Source: Gammaproteobacteria bacterium 45_16_T64 (GTDB taxonomy: Bacteria; Pseudomonadota; Gammaproteobacteria; Pseudomonadales; Ketobacteraceae). Taken from it: 64,000 nucleotides of DNA. Position 1 is the first letter of the stretch, and each line of letters opens with the position of its first letter. The DNA lies in contig MABD01000049.1 of the NCBI GenBank assembly GCA_002162955.1, positions 1-64,000 on the forward strand, in the 5' to 3' direction. The notes under the pieces were generated by a model. The model did not search any database. It was given only the letters and a program-made list of their open reading frames with translations, and had not been told where the DNA came from. Below, one piece after another: positions 25,686 through 35,450 of the stretch. The translations under genes were made by a program, and so were the position numbers.

Positions 25686-26453
25686 GTGTTACCAACGTCT
25701 TCGGCTCCTGATATAGATTCACATTCCACTCTAATACCTCGTCATGTTGCCATAATTATGGACGGTAATAATCGTTGGGCAAAAAAGCATGGGTTAGCGG
25801 GTAATCTTGGCCACAAAAAAGGGGCCAAGGCAGTACGAGATACTGTTGAAAACTGTGCTAAGGCTGGTGTTGAAGTGCTAACGGTATATGCGTTTAGCAG
25901 TGAAAACTGGCGGCGCCCTGAAGAGGAAGTTAATGGTTTAATGACTATCTTTTTGGAGTCGTTGGCTGCCGAAGTTCCCATGTTGCACAAGCATAATATT
26001 CGATTGCGGTTTATTGGCGACCTATCAGCGTTTTCACCCGAGTTGCAATCTAAAATGACCCAGTCAATGTTAGAGACTGAGTCGAACGATAAAATGACCT
26101 TTGCTGTTGCAGTGAACTATGGCGGGCAATGGGATATCGCTCAAGCAGCTCGAAAACTTGCGGAGCAAGTGGAAGTTGGAAAACTAAAAGCATCTGAGAT
26201 AACGCCGGAAAAAATGCAAGAGCATATTAGTTTAGGTGATTTACCTCCGCCGGACTTGTGTATACGCACTAGTAATGAGCAGCGTGTAAGTAACTTCTTG
26301 TTATGGCAGATCGCTTACGCAGAATTCTATTTTCCAGATCTGTTATGGCCTGACTTTGATGAAGAAGCATTGCATGAGGCCTTTAGGGAGTTTGCTTCCA
26401 GACAAAGACGGTTTGGGCGAACGAGTGAGCAAGTTGAAGAGGTAAAAGACTAA
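25686..26453 (+). CDS. uppS: Undecaprenyl diphosphate synthase
   Basis: Cis-prenyltransferase that makes the C55 carrier lipid for cell-wall synthesis. The signature HVAIIMDGNNRWAKK holds the catalytic aspartate; GHKKGAKAVR, TVYAFSSENWRRP, and the C-terminal DLCIRTSNEQRVSNFLLWQIAYAEF region (isoprenyl-diphosphate binding) are present. I chose GTG 25686, which has TGAGGT at good spacing (255 aa); a TTG at 25671 is the alternative. The last codon is followed two bases later by cdsA. Confidence 0.96.
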   Translation: MLPTSSAPDIDSHSTLIPRHVAIIMDGNNRWAKKHGLAGNLGHKKGAKAVRDTVENCAKAGVEVLTVYAFSSENWRRPEEEVNGLMTIFLESLAAEVPMLHKHNIRLRFIGDLSAFSPELQSKMTQSMLETESNDKMTFAVAVNYGGQWDIAQAARKLAEQVEVGKLKASEITPEKMQEHISLGDLPPPDLCIRTSNEQRVSNFLLWQIAYAEFYFPDLLWPDFDEEALHEAFREFASRQRRFGRTSEQVEEVKD

Positions 26454-26454
26454 C

Positions 26455-27264
26455 ATGTTGAAGCAACGTATTATCACCGCACTGGTTTTATTGCCCCTAG
26501 TACTCTGGTCTATATTTGGTCTTACGAATCACTGGTTTGCACTTGTAATGGCTGTCCCCGTGCTTATTGGAGCCTATGAATGGGCCAATATGATGGGGGT
26601 TGAGTCCATCAAGGCGAGAGCCCCTTTTGTTGCGTTAGTTGGTGTGGGGTTGACGATCGTCTTTTGGTTCGAGCTTAAATGGCTGTGTTCTGTTGCGGTC
26701 GTGTGGTGGGTCTTTGCTGCCTATCTAGTTAAACGGTTTCCAAATAGCGCTGATTTGTGGAGTGGGCGCGCGAGCATGAGTGTGATGGGATGGGTTACCC
26801 TGGTCCCTGCCTGGTTGGGAATTGTTATGTTGCAGGGGCAGGAAGACGGTGCCTGGTTGTTGTTGTATGTCTTGCTACTCGTGTGGGGAGCTGATACAGG
26901 TGCTTATTTCGCGGGAAGGCGTTGGGGAAAGCGTAAGATGGCTCCACGTGTGAGTCCTGGAAAGTCGGTCGCAGGGTTAGTTGGTGGTTTAGCGACGACA
27001 GCTTTGATTACGCTAGTTGTTGCGTTGACGACAAATATTTCGGCATCTACAGGGTTAGTGGTTTTCTTTCTTGTAAGTATGGTGACAGTTTTTGCTTCGG
27101 TGTTGGGCGACCTTGTTGAGAGCATGGTGAAACGGCAAAGAGGAATAAAAGACAGCGGTACGATCCTGCCTGGTCATGGGGGGATTCTTGATCGAATAGA
27201 TAGTGTGACGGCAGCTGTGCCAGTGTATGTTGGTATGATGTATTTGATGGGTGGTATTGTTTAA
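26455..27264 (+). CDS. cdsA: Phosphatidate cytidylyltransferase
   Basis: Makes CDP-diacylglycerol from phosphatidic acid and CTP in the inner membrane, feeding all phospholipid head-group branches. The 269-aa product is strongly hydrophobic with about eight membrane segments and ends with the CdsA signature [20 protein letters not shown] followed by [13 protein letters not shown]. It starts two bases after uppS, so translation is coupled. Confidence 0.95.
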   Translation: MLKQRIITALVLLPLVLWSIFGLTNHWFALVMAVPVLIGAYEWANMMGVESIKARAPFVALVGVGLTIVFWFELKWLCSVAVVWWVFAAYLVKRFPNSADLWSGRASMSVMGWVTLVPAWLGIVMLQGQEDGAWLLLYVLLLVWGADTGAYFAGRRWGKRKMAPRVSPGKSVAGLVGGLATTALITLVVALTTNISASTGLVVFFLVSMVTVFASVLGDLVESMVKRQRGIKDSGTILPGHGGILDRIDSVTAAVPVYVGMMYLMGGIV

Positions 27265-27290
27265 ACCGGTTAGTTTGGTGGAAAGTACAT

Positions 27291-28556
27291 ATGACTAATG
27301 TTGCTACTGAGAGGTGCGAGATGCAAGAAGAGCGAGAGTGTCTCGGGGTAACCATTCTAGGGTCAACGGGTTCGATAGGGGAGAGTACGTTGGATGTGCT
27401 TTCTCGTCATGAAGGCCGCTATCAAATTGTTGCTCTGACAGCGAATTCTAATTCAGCGAAGCTCTTCGAGCAAATACAACGCTACAAGCCTAAATATGCC
27501 GTACTTTGTAGTGACGCTGCGGCTAATGAACTACGATCTCAAGTAAAGAGCGCAGGTATTTCAACTGACGTGTTGGCAGGGGCGGGGGCTCTCTGTGAGG
27601 TAGCGGCGCTGGATGAGGTTGGTTGTGTAATGGCTGCTATTGTGGGTGGCGCAGGGCTGCTTCCAACGTTAGCTGCGGTCCATGCAGGTAAAAAAATTCT
27701 GTTGGCAAATAAAGAGTCTCTTGTGATGAGCGGTGGCTTGTTTATGGAGGCTGTTGAGAAATCAGGGGCGGAACTATTACCCATTGATAGCGAGCATAAC
27801 GCCATATTTCAGTGTCTACCTGCCCAAGCGCAAGAGTTTTCCGCTAAAAGAAGTAGAAGTCAGAGAAAAACGTTAGATCAGCTAGGAATCGCCAGAATAC
27901 TACTCACAGGGTCAGGAGGACCGTTTCGTCAGACGCCAATTTCTTCACTTGATAATGTGACACCTGACCAAGCTTGCGCTCATCCAAATTGGAGTATGGG
28001 ACGGAAGATTTCGGTAGACTCTGCCACGATGATGAACAAGGGGCTTGAGTTTATTGAGGCTTGTTGGTTGTTTGACGCCAAGCCTAGTCAAGTTGAGATA
28101 GTGCTGCATCCACAGAGTGTGGTGCATTCAATGGTTGAATATATCGATGGCTCTGTCATTGCTCAAATGGGGCACCCTGATATGCGAACGCCTATCGCCT
28201 ATGGTCTAGGCTGGCCCGATAGGATAGCATCGGGACTACCGTTATTGGATTTAGTCAAAGTCGGAGGCTTGCATTTTGAAGAGCCGGATTTTGTTAGATT
28301 CCCTGGTCTAAAATTGTCTCGATGGGCGATGGAGGCCGGAAAGAGTGCATCGATAGTGCTAAATGCGGCCAATGAAGTCGCAGTGGAAGCCTTTCTGAAT
28401 GAACGAATTAGCTTTACGGCAATCACAGAAGTGATAGATCACGTGCTACAAGGGGCTGACTTAGTTAATCCGGTGGATATAGATACGGTGTTGGCTGAGG
28501 ATCGAAGCGCAAGAGGCCTTGCAGAGCGGCGGGTGATTCAGCTAGCCCTAAATTAA
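27291..28556 (+). CDS. dxr: 1-deoxy-D-xylulose 5-phosphate reductoisomerase
   Basis: Second step of the MEP isoprenoid pathway, making MEP with NADPH. The 421-aa product has the NADPH-binding [26 protein letters not shown], the metal-site [26 protein letters not shown], and [21 protein letters not shown] slightly longer N-terminus (about 20 residues before the Rossmann motif) than in E. coli is seen. Isoprenoid supply fits the neighbouring uppS. Confidence 0.97.
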   Translation: MTNVATERCEMQEERECLGVTILGSTGSIGESTLDVLSRHEGRYQIVALTANSNSAKLFEQIQRYKPKYAVLCSDAAANELRSQVKSAGISTDVLAGAGALCEVAALDEVGCVMAAIVGGAGLLPTLAAVHAGKKILLANKESLVMSGGLFMEAVEKSGAELLPIDSEHNAIFQCLPAQAQEFSAKRSRSQRKTLDQLGIARILLTGSGGPFRQTPISSLDNVTPDQACAHPNWSMGRKISVDSATMMNKGLEFIEACWLFDAKPSQVEIVLHPQSVVHSMVEYIDGSVIAQMGHPDMRTPIAYGLGWPDRIASGLPLLDLVKVGGLHFEEPDFVRFPGLKLSRWAMEAGKSASIVLNAANEVAVEAFLNERISFTAITEVIDHVLQGADLVNPVDIDTVLAEDRSARGLAERRVIQLALN

Positions 28557-28602
28557 CGTGATTGTTATCCTGCTAAAACAACAATGTAGAGGTTGTTAAA
28601 CT

Positions 28603-29970
28603 ATGGATTTTTTGCAATATGTTGCAGCGTTTATCGGTGCACTAGGCGTACTCATAGCGGTTCATGAATACGGCCATTTCTGGGTAGCTCGGCGTTGCGG
28701 TGTTCGTGTTATAAAATTTTCCATTGGTTTTGGTAAAACGCTTTACTCTCGCAAAGATAAGCAGGGAACAGAGTTCGCCATATCTGCGATTCCTTTTGGT
28801 GGATACGTAAAAATGGTGGGCGAACCGGGCACTGAAGGTGAAGAGATAGACCCCGCAGAGTCTTTTGCGCATAAGACGGTGTGGCAGCGCATAGCAATTG
28901 TTGCCGCCGGCCCATTAGTTAATCTAGTCTTTGCTGTTTTGCTATATTGGCTCATATTTATTGCTGGTGTCACTCGGGTAGCTCCAGTTGTTGGGGATGT
29001 TTTTCCTGGCGGTGTTGCCGATAGAGCGGGTATTACATCCCAATCTGAAATTGTGTCGGTTGATGGTCGCGAGACGTTAAGTTGGTCCAATGTTAATTTT
29101 GCATTGGTTTCTCGGCTTGGTGATGACGGATTTATTGAAATAGAGACTAAGCGTACTGCTGATAGTGCACGTCAAACGCATCGGGTGGATGTCAGTCGCT
29201 GGATGATTGGTTTGGAGAAAGAGGGTCCGTTAGTGGCACTGGGTGTTGATGTTTTTCGCCCATTATTGCCGGTGCTCATTGGTGAGGTTATGCCAGGTAA
29301 AGCTGCGGAAAGAGGTGGTGTGCAGGCGGGTGATAAGATAGTTTCTGCAAACGGCGTTGCGCTGCCCAATTGGTTCACTTGGGCGCGAATGATTCGTCAA
29401 GCTCCTTTGGTTCCTATGGAGTTAGAGGTTGTCCGAAATGGAGATATTTTGGCATTGACAGTGTTGCCTGAATCTATAGTGGAAGATGGCAAGGCCGCTG
29501 TAGGGCGTCTTGGTGTAATGCCGGACCCAACCTCTGTTACGTATAAAATTCCAGATGAGATGATACGGCATATTCAGTATGGGCCAGTTGAAGCGGTTGG
29601 CGAAGCTCTATTGAAGACTAAAGACTTTATCTCATTGACGTTGGCGGCAATGGGTAAAATGATTAAGGGTCAAATATCTTTGGATAATCTGAGTGGCCCA
29701 ATTACAATTGCGAAGGTTGCTGGTGATACAGCAAGTTATGGGCTGGAACCATTTTTAAGTTTTGTTGCCTATTTAAGTATCAGCTTAGGAGTGTTAAATT
29801 TGCTACCCGTACCAATGCTTGATGGTGGCCATTTAATGTACTATTTGGTTGAGATGGTAAAAGGTAGTCCAGTTTCTGAGACACTTCAGGATATTGGTAA
29901 TCGCATTGGTTTAGCGATGTTGCTCGCATTTATGGGAGTAGCCTTCTACAACGATATTGCGGGATTGTAG
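28603..29970 (+). CDS. rseP: Site-2 zinc protease RseP
   Basis: Inner-membrane metalloprotease that cleaves anti-sigma RseA within the membrane and clears remnant signal peptides. HEYGH near residue 22 is the zinc motif; two PDZ regions follow (around AGITSQSEIVSVDGR and GVQAGDKIVSANG), and NLLPVPMLDGGHLMYY contains the second active-site aspartate. Four membrane segments are visible. It lies in the conserved place between dxr and bamA. Confidence 0.96.
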   Translation: MDFLQYVAAFIGALGVLIAVHEYGHFWVARRCGVRVIKFSIGFGKTLYSRKDKQGTEFAISAIPFGGYVKMVGEPGTEGEEIDPAESFAHKTVWQRIAIVAAGPLVNLVFAVLLYWLIFIAGVTRVAPVVGDVFPGGVADRAGITSQSEIVSVDGRETLSWSNVNFALVSRLGDDGFIEIETKRTADSARQTHRVDVSRWMIGLEKEGPLVALGVDVFRPLLPVLIGEVMPGKAAERGGVQAGDKIVSANGVALPNWFTWARMIRQAPLVPMELEVVRNGDILALTVLPESIVEDGKAAVGRLGVMPDPTSVTYKIPDEMIRHIQYGPVEAVGEALLKTKDFISLTLAAMGKMIKGQISLDNLSGPITIAKVAGDTASYGLEPFLSFVAYLSISLGVLNLLPVPMLDGGHLMYYLVEMVKGSPVSETLQDIGNRIGLAMLLAFMGVAFYNDIAGL

Positions 29971-30057
29971 ACCCCGTAGTAAATAATAAAAATTGCTTTG
30001 TAGATAGATTGCATAGCAGCACTCCTTTTGTGCAGTATTTGAGACACAAGATTATTA

Positions 30058-32433
30058 ATGAATAAATTATCTACTGGGTTATTTGCCCTGCTGTTGATTT
30101 TAGCAAGCTCTGTCCGAGCTGAACCATTTGTTGTTAAAGACATTCGTATCGAGGGTCTCCAAAGGCTGTCGCTAGGGGCCGTTTTTAACGTTATGCCCAT
30201 TGATGTCGGTGATGAGGTTGATGCCAATAGCTTAGCCCGTATCTCCCGTATTTTGTTCAAAACGGGTAACTTTCAAGATATTCAAATTGCTCGTGACGAC
30301 GATGTGCTTGTCGTGAGTGTGAGTGAGCGCCCATCGATCACAACTATCGAAATAGATGGTAATAAATCGATTGAAACAGATAATCTGTTGGATGGTCTTT
30401 CTCAAGCAGGCCTTAGTGAAGGTAGTGTGTTTCAGCGGGCAACCTTGGATCGAATTAAGTTGGAACTAGAGCGCCAATATATATCTCAAGGCCGTTACGC
30501 CGCCCGTGTAACACCTGAGGTTACGCCGTTACCTCGAAACCGTGTCGCACTTAAGATTGAGATCAAGGAGGGCGATGTTGCGACAATAAGTGGGATTGAT
30601 ATCGTTGGGAATCATCTTTTTGAGGATGAAGAGTTAATTGATTTGTTCGAACTTAAAGAAACCCATTTTACATCTTTTTTTAAGGGCGATGATAAGTATT
30701 CCAAAGAGCGCTTGTCTGGAGATTTAGAGTCATTGCGGTCTTACTATTTGGATCGGGGGTATGTGAATTTTCGAATCGAGTCTACCCAGGTTTCAGTGAC
30801 GCCAGATAAGACTGAAGTGTATATTGCGGTTAATGTTCATGAAGGCAAACAGTTTAAAGTAAGTGAAGTTAAGCTTTCAGGCGATTTGAAAGTCAAAGAG
30901 GAAGCGTTGAGCCGCTTATTGCTGGTAAAAGAAGGTCAGACGTTCTCTCGGCAATTAGTCACGTTAACCAATGAGCTTATTACTAAACGTTTAGGGAATG
31001 AAGGCTACATGTTTGCAAATGTAAACGGTGTACCTACAGCCAACGATGATGACGCTACTGTATCGATTACTTTTTATGTTGACCCTGGTAAGCGGGTTTA
31101 TGTCCGCCGGGTTAACTTTTTTGGGAATACGAAAACACGGGACTCGGTGTTGAGGCGCGAAATGCGTCAAATGGAAGGTGCTTGGGCTAACGGCAGGCTG
31201 ATAGAGCGATCTAAATCCCGCTTGGAAAGGCTTGGGTTCTTTAAAGGGGTGACCATTGATACGCCTAAGGTTGCTGGCGAGAATGACCAGGTAGATGTTA
31301 ACTATACCGTTGAAGAACAGCCTTCGGGATCAATTGGTGCGAGTTTAGGGTTTCAGGAAAGCAGCGGCTTTGTGTTCGGAGCCAATGTTAGTCAAAGCAA
31401 CTTTCTGGGTACTGGTAACAGAGTGTCTTTTGCGGTAAATAAGAGTGATACACGCACAAGCTATAATTTTTCCTTTGTAGATCCTTACTATACGATTGAT
31501 GGTGTAAGTCGAGGTTATTCAGTTTACTTCCAAGAGACAGAAATCGATGAAGACAATAACTTGTCTTCATGGGCTACGGATCGGTTTGGTGGAAACCTGA
31601 CGTTTGGGTATCCCATTAATGAGACGCAGCGGCTTAATTTTGGTATCGGCTACGAGAACACTAAAGTTTACGCTAGTGCTCGTTCGGCGTTAGATGTCCA
31701 TGAATTCATAGGGTATGACTATGTAGATTACCTGGTTAATAATGCGAACACTCAAAATGAGAGCTTCAATACTGTGTCTCTTACAGGGAGCTGGACAAGC
31801 AGTACGCTGAATCGAGGGGTTTTTGCTACCCGTGGAGCTTCACAGTCAGTGTCAATGGAAGTTGCGGTGCCGGGTAGTGATTTGGAATTTTATAAAGTTA
31901 AATATAATGGCCAGATCTATTTTCCTATTGCTCAGTCGTGGGCGTTAAGGTTTAACACTGACTTAGGGTTTGGTGATGGTTATGGCGATGGCAACGGATA
32001 CAATGAGGTGTCGCGCCTGCCGTTTTTTGAGAATTTTTATGCAGGTGGCTTTGGGTCCGTTAGAGGTTATGAAGATCGGACGCTGGGTCCGAAGGAGAAT
32101 CAGTCGGTATATGATTTTGGTGACCCGAACCCGTTTGGTGGAAACCTGTTAATAGAGGGTAGCGTTGAGCTCATATTTCCTATACCTTTCGTGAAAGATA
32201 AGCGCTCTGTAAGAACGTTGTTTTATCTGGATGGCGGAAATGTATTTGATACTCATCGTGATGATGAAGAAAACTTAGATATTAATGCTGATCAGTTGCG
32301 TTATTCGGTTGGTGTAGGGTTGTCTTGGATCACGGGGATTGGGCCGCTGACATTTAGTTTGTCCAAGACCATTAATGACCAAGATGATGACGATACCAAA
32401 GCATTCCAATTTTCGTTGGGTAAGCCATTTTAA
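30058..32433 (+). CDS. bamA: Outer-membrane protein assembly factor BamA
   Basis: Central subunit of the BAM complex that folds and inserts outer-membrane beta-barrels. It has a signal peptide (cleavage near VRA-EPF), five POTRA domains (about residues 20-420) and a C-terminal 16-stranded Omp85 barrel with the VRGYE motif near residue 670 and a terminal Phe. The 791-aa length is normal. skp follows 21 bases downstream. Confidence 0.97.
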   Translation: MNKLSTGLFALLLILASSVRAEPFVVKDIRIEGLQRLSLGAVFNVMPIDVGDEVDANSLARISRILFKTGNFQDIQIARDDDVLVVSVSERPSITTIEIDGNKSIETDNLLDGLSQAGLSEGSVFQRATLDRIKLELERQYISQGRYAARVTPEVTPLPRNRVALKIEIKEGDVATISGIDIVGNHLFEDEELIDLFELKETHFTSFFKGDDKYSKERLSGDLESLRSYYLDRGYVNFRIESTQVSVTPDKTEVYIAVNVHEGKQFKVSEVKLSGDLKVKEEALSRLLLVKEGQTFSRQLVTLTNELITKRLGNEGYMFANVNGVPTANDDDATVSITFYVDPGKRVYVRRVNFFGNTKTRDSVLRREMRQMEGAWANGRLIERSKSRLERLGFFKGVTIDTPKVAGENDQVDVNYTVEEQPSGSIGASLGFQESSGFVFGANVSQSNFLGTGNRVSFAVNKSDTRTSYNFSFVDPYYTIDGVSRGYSVYFQETEIDEDNNLSSWATDRFGGNLTFGYPINETQRLNFGIGYENTKVYASARSALDVHEFIGYDYVDYLVNNANTQNESFNTVSLTGSWTSSTLNRGVFATRGASQSVSMEVAVPGSDLEFYKVKYNGQIYFPIAQSWALRFNTDLGFGDGYGDGNGYNEVSRLPFFENFYAGGFGSVRGYEDRTLGPKENQSVYDFGDPNPFGGNLLIEGSVELIFPIPFVKDKRSVRTLFYLDGGNVFDTHRDDEENLDINADQLRYSVGVGLSWITGIGPLTFSLSKTINDQDDDDTKAFQFSLGKPF

Positions 32434-32454
32434 TATTAATAAGAGGCCTGGGAA

Positions 32455-32955
32455 GTGAAAATCAATATTGTAATTAGTTCGTTGTTGTTAATGTTGGTCG
32501 CCAATTTTGCGTACGCAAAGGGAGACGTTGTCGTCGTCGATATGGGGGGCGCAATCTATAAGTCAGATAAAGGGCGCTTGGCTTTTGAAAAGTTAAAAGC
32601 GTCATTCGCCCATGAAGAGGCAGATTTAATGACCTTACAAGCTGAGCTGAAAGAGCTGCAAATGCGCAGAGATAAAGATTCTGCAATCATGAGTAACGAA
32701 GAACGTTTGAAAATTGAAAAGGAAGGCGCAGAAAAAGTTGCTGATTTTCAACATCAAGCGAAAAAGCTTAAGAAGAAAGGAAAGGATGCGGAGCAATCGT
32801 TGATACAGTCAATCCTCCCTGATGTGCAAAGAGCGATCAAAAGCCTGACTGAAGAAAACAAGTATGCATTGATCTTACGCAAGGAAATTGCTATCCATGT
32901 TGACGCAAGTCGGGATATCACTGATGAAGTTGTTGCTAAAATGAACCAGCAGTAA
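32455..32955 (+). CDS. skp: Periplasmic OMP chaperone Skp (OmpH family)
   Basis: Trimeric jellyfish-like chaperone that carries unfolded outer-membrane proteins to BAM. The 166-aa product has a signal peptide (cleavage after AYA, about residue 21), a small beta part (GDVVVVDMGGAIYKSD) and a long charged coiled coil (about 45-130). A GTG start after GGGAAGTG is inferred. Its sequence is divergent, so the call leans on bamA before and lpxD after. Confidence 0.87.
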   Translation: MKINIVISSLLLMLVANFAYAKGDVVVVDMGGAIYKSDKGRLAFEKLKASFAHEEADLMTLQAELKELQMRRDKDSAIMSNEERLKIEKEGAEKVADFQHQAKKLKKKGKDAEQSLIQSILPDVQRAIKSLTEENKYALILRKEIAIHVDASRDITDEVVAKMNQQ

Positions 32956-32976
32956 TATTCAAACGCTCTACTAAGT

Positions 32977-33018
32977 ACCAAGAAAAATGGAGGATTAAAC
33001 CCCTCCATTTTTCTTGGT
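32977..33018 (+). terminator. Strong terminator after skp
   Basis: Perfect 17-bp arms (32977-32993 and 33002-33018) around an 8-nt loop, with GGAGG/CCTCC at the top and a T-rich right arm. Partial read-through into lpxD is likely, as that gene follows closely. Confidence 0.8.
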
Positions 33019-33042
33019 TTAGGCTGATCAAAATATAGATGT

Positions 33043-34098
33043 GTGAGTATGAAGATGAAAGAATCAGATTCACCCCATTTATCATGGGAATTAGGGGCGT
33101 TGGCTGAGTTGCTTGAGGCTGAACTTGTCGGTGATAAAAATGCGACTGTATCTGATCTGGCAACGCTTGGTACCGCAGCGCAAGGAGACCTGACTTTCCT
33201 TTCGAACCCTTCATATGAATCTCAATTAAGCACAACACAGGCTACTGCAGTGATTGTGCATCCGAAGCAAGCGAGCAAGTGCCTCGTGAATGCCCTTGTG
33301 GTTGCTAACCCCTACCTTGCTTATGCCAAGGTTTCCCATTTGTTTGATCGTGCAGCTAAGCCTCTTAAGCATATTCATTCTACAGCTGTGGTTGATAGTC
33401 TAGCGATTGTGGACCCAAGCGTTTCGATCGGCGCCAATGCGGTAATTGGTGCAGGGGCGGTGATTGGTGCTGAAGCTGTTATTGGCCCTGGGTGTGTTGT
33501 AGGGGCAAATAGCGTAATCGGTAAGGGTTCTTTGTTGCATGCGAACGTTACGCTATATCATGATGTAAGAGTTGGCGATGATTGTACGCTACATAGCGGT
33601 GCTGTTATTGGAGGGGATGGCTTTGGATTTGCGAATGAGGCAGGGCAGTGGCAAAAAATTGCTCAGCTAGGAGGGGTCTTCGTCGGTAACAATGTTGATA
33701 TCGGTGTTAATACTACGATTGATAGGGGAGCTATCGAAGATACAAAGATCCATGACAATGTGATCTTAGATAACCAGATACAGATAGCACATAACGTGGA
33801 AATCGGAGAAGGTACAGCCGTTGCTGGTTGTACCGGCATAGCAGGAAGTACCAAAATTGGTAAACGATGTACGATTGCTGGTGCGGTTGGTATTGCAGGG
33901 CACTTGAGCATATGTGATGACGTGCATATTACTATGCGATCCGCGATTACCCGTTCAATAACTGAGGCCGGTTCTTATTCTTCGGGTACGGCGATGTCTA
34001 AGACTGGCGATTGGCGTAAGAATGCCGCGAGATTTCGGCAGCTGGATGGGTTGGCGAAGAGAATTCGAGCTTTGGAGCGTATGATACCTGGCAAATAG
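33043..34098 (+). CDS. lpxD: UDP-3-O-(3-hydroxyacyl)glucosamine N-acyltransferase
   Basis: Third step of lipid A synthesis, adding the second 3-hydroxyacyl chain with acyl-ACP. The N-terminal domain (about 1-100) includes FLSNPSYESQL; the rest is a left-handed beta-helix of hexapeptide repeats (VSIGANAVIGAGAVIGAEAV and following) with the catalytic His in QIAHNVEIG. The start is ambiguous among GTG 33043, ATG 33049 and ATG 33055. Length about 350 aa is normal. Confidence 0.95.
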   Translation: MSMKMKESDSPHLSWELGALAELLEAELVGDKNATVSDLATLGTAAQGDLTFLSNPSYESQLSTTQATAVIVHPKQASKCLVNALVVANPYLAYAKVSHLFDRAAKPLKHIHSTAVVDSLAIVDPSVSIGANAVIGAGAVIGAEAVIGPGCVVGANSVIGKGSLLHANVTLYHDVRVGDDCTLHSGAVIGGDGFGFANEAGQWQKIAQLGGVFVGNNVDIGVNTTIDRGAIEDTKIHDNVILDNQIQIAHNVEIGEGTAVAGCTGIAGSTKIGKRCTIAGAVGIAGHLSICDDVHITMRSAITRSITEAGSYSSGTAMSKTGDWRKNAARFRQLDGLAKRIRALERMIPGK

Positions 34099-34242
34099 AT
34101 GGGGTGGAGGCAGTGAGGTGGGTTGTCTTACCTTGTAACAAATCCCCACTTCCATTGCTGTTATTCTGTGACATGCTTGCCGCTTAATTGGCCCTCAGGC
34201 TTGGCCGCGGGCTGATCCAATTTATTATTGAGTATTGTAGTT

Positions 34243-34686
34243 ATGATGGACGTGAATGAAATTCGCTTTTACCTGCCTCACCGTTACCCTTTTTTGTTTC
34301 TTGATCGTGTCACAGAAATTGAATTAGGCAAGTATATTGTTGCCATTAAAAATATTACCATTAACGAACCAATTTTTGACGGCCACTTCCCTGATAACCC
34401 TATTTTTCCTGGTGTGTGTATAATAGAAGCTATGGCACAGGCATCCGGGGTATTAGCGCTGAAAACCATCGGAAATGGCGCTCAGACAAATAAAGCCTAT
34501 GTAATTGCGGGAGTAGATAAGACTCGCTTTAAGCGTTCATCTGTTCCTGGTGATCAGTTAATCATACGTTCCGAAATCATGAGTAGAAAACGCTCAATTT
34601 GGAAATTTAAAACAGAGGCACGGGTTGACGGAGAGCTGGTAGGCTCAGCTGAAATCTTGTGTGCAGAACGGGATTTAGACGATTGA
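34243..34686 (+). CDS. fabZ: (3R)-hydroxyacyl-ACP dehydratase FabZ
   Basis: Dehydrates hydroxyacyl-ACP in fatty-acid elongation and so competes with LpxA/LpxD for substrate. The 147-aa hotdog protein has LPHRYPFLFLDRV and the catalytic motif FDGHFPDNPIFPGVCIIEAM, with His and Glu in place. ATG 34243 or 34246 fits homologues; a TTG at 34228 would add five residues. Its stop overlaps the lpxA start (TTGA). Confidence 0.96.
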   Translation: MMDVNEIRFYLPHRYPFLFLDRVTEIELGKYIVAIKNITINEPIFDGHFPDNPIFPGVCIIEAMAQASGVLALKTIGNGAQTNKAYVIAGVDKTRFKRSSVPGDQLIIRSEIMSRKRSIWKFKTEARVDGELVGSAEILCAERDLDD

Positions 34687-35450
34687 TACATCCACAAGCT
34701 ATTGTTGATAGTTCTGCTGAAATAGCAGATGGCGTAGAAATAGGTCCATGGAGTTATATTGGGCCAAATGTATCCATAGATACTGGTACTGTTATCTCAC
34801 CCCATGTGGTAATTAACGGGCCCACTCGCATTGGTAAGAATAACCGAATATTTCAATTTGCTTCGGTGGGTGAAGAGTGCCAAGACAAGAAATACAATGG
34901 TGAGCCTACACGACTTGAAATAGGCGACAACAATGTTATTAGGGAAAACTGTACGATTCATCGTGGGACTATTCAAGATGAAAGCCTAACTAAGATTGGT
35001 GACGGTAATTTGTTGATGGCCTATGTGCATATCGCTCACGACTGCCGGGTGGGGGATAATAATATCTTTGCAAACAACGCTTCATTGGCGGGGCACGTGC
35101 GAGTTGCACATGATGCGATTTTGGGTGGTTTTTCAGGTATTCATCAGTTTTGCCAAATAGGGCCATATAGTATGGCGAGCATGGGGTCTATGGTTGTTAA
35201 GGATATTCCTGCCTATGTCATGGTTAGTGGGGATACAGCCAACGCTCATGGTATGAATTTCGAGGGAATGAAGAGAAAAGGGTTTAGTAAGGAGACGATC
35301 GCGGTCCTGCGTAAGGCTTACAAAACGGTCTATAGGAAAGGGTTGACTATACGTGCAGCGATTGAAGAGCTGGAAGCGCAGCCTTCGTCGGAAGAATTGA
35401 AATTGTTTATTGATAGTCTGAAAGCCTCTAGCCGGGGTATAACCCGATAG
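34683..35450 (+). CDS. lpxA: UDP-N-acetylglucosamine O-acyltransferase
   Basis: First step of lipid A synthesis. A TTG start at 34683, overlapping the fabZ stop, gives MIHPQAIVDSSAEI, aligned with LpxA starts, and 255 aa, the usual length. Hexapeptide beta-helix repeats fill the first two thirds; the catalytic His lies in MAYVHIAHDCRVGDNN. The C-terminal helical part includes NFEGMKRKGFSKETI. lpxB begins on the last base of the stop codon. Confidence 0.94.
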   Translation: MIHPQAIVDSSAEIADGVEIGPWSYIGPNVSIDTGTVISPHVVINGPTRIGKNNRIFQFASVGEECQDKKYNGEPTRLEIGDNNVIRENCTIHRGTIQDESLTKIGDGNLLMAYVHIAHDCRVGDNNIFANNASLAGHVRVAHDAILGGFSGIHQFCQIGPYSMASMGSMVVKDIPAYVMVSGDTANAHGMNFEGMKRKGFSKETIAVLRKAYKTVYRKGLTIRAAIEELEAQPSSEELKLFIDSLKASSRGITR